Part shown: piece by piece, positions 63,925-64,000 of the stretch
Position numbering within the stretch: the first letter of the stretch is position 1
How the letters are laid out: each line of letters begins with the position of its first letter
From: Cephalothrix simula
Taxonomy: Eukaryota > Nemertea > Palaeonemertea > Archinemertea > Cephalotrichidae
Assembly: GCA_035591015.1 (NCBI GenBank)
Contig: JAXIUW010218062.1
Location: 1 to 64,000 of the forward strand
Direction: 5' to 3'
Length of the DNA: 64,000 nt
Program-made: the position numbers and the translations under genes
Notes under the pieces: model-generated
The model's database searches: none
What the model was told of the DNA's origin: nothing
The model's input: the letters and a program-made list of their open reading frames with translations, nothing else

Positions 63925-64000
63925 TACTCTGCAGATTGCCTTCACCACTGTGCATGGCACAACGCTTGCTTTACAGATACTGCTGTAAGCATAAACTGCA

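Overview
The window comes from a diderm (Gram-negative) bacterium of AT-leaning composition. The evidence is lipid A genes (lpxK and an LpxH-like hydrolase), a MltA murein transglycosylase, a BamE-like lipoprotein, other lipobox proteins, ExbB/ExbD/TonB and a TonB-dependent receptor. RNase P RNA, tRNA-Val(UAC) and tRNA-Pro(GGG) are present. No phage, insertion sequence or CRISPR array was seen, so this is mainly a chromosomal core region with some unusual accessory loci. I cannot name the lineage. PurB looks actinobacterial-type, while most other genes look proteobacterial or deltaproteobacterial-like.

Layout. 0-3.2 kb: two tandem Sel1-repeat lipoproteins; the large one is itself a fusion of two units. 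3.2-11.4 kb (minus strand): argG-purB, trxB, glk-coaA and mltA, with tRNA-Val between. 11.6-16.9 kb (plus): a cluster with an FG-GAP protein, lpxK, a DUF192 protein, tmk, holB and a small exported protein. 17-24 kb (plus): hom, rpoD with a Lys-rich tail, dnaB, a lone fliN and a lone beta-class DNA methyltransferase. 23.7-26.1 kb (minus): sfsA, ogt and a J-domain/TPR protein. 26.5-31 kb: a propeller/TPR/J-domain membrane protein, gmk and a short RelA/SpoT homologue with a decayed hydrolase site. 32-38.5 kb (minus): a FATP-type acyl-CoA synthetase and pstSCAB-phoU. 39-47.5 kb: BamE-like lipoprotein, tRNA-Pro, trpS, a FrnE-like DsbA protein, rnpB, a TPR-like protein, a eukaryote-like class I cyclic nucleotide phosphodiesterase, a J-domain protein, a DEDD exonuclease and an LpxH-like phosphoesterase.

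The most striking locus is 47.7-57.5 kb. A promoter and a cobalamin riboswitch lead into one giant gene joining a lipoprotein-type periplasmic domain, a multi-helix membrane domain and two ABC ATPase domains. An EcfT-like protein and a membrane-anchored beta-propeller follow. exbB-exbD is inserted in reverse, then tonB and a TonB-dependent receptor. Read together, this looks like a self-contained cobalamin uptake system spanning both membranes, with an ECF-like inner-membrane pump in place of BtuCDF. The tail of the window (57.5-64 kb) has an EntD-type phosphopantetheinyl transferase, an endonuclease-type mutL, a periplasmic metallophosphoesterase with decayed motifs and a large TPR protein.

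Intergenic DNA repeatedly holds short degenerate tandem repeats (periods of about 7-15 bp), a recurring property of this genome. All functions are inferred by reading the sequence. No database search was run.
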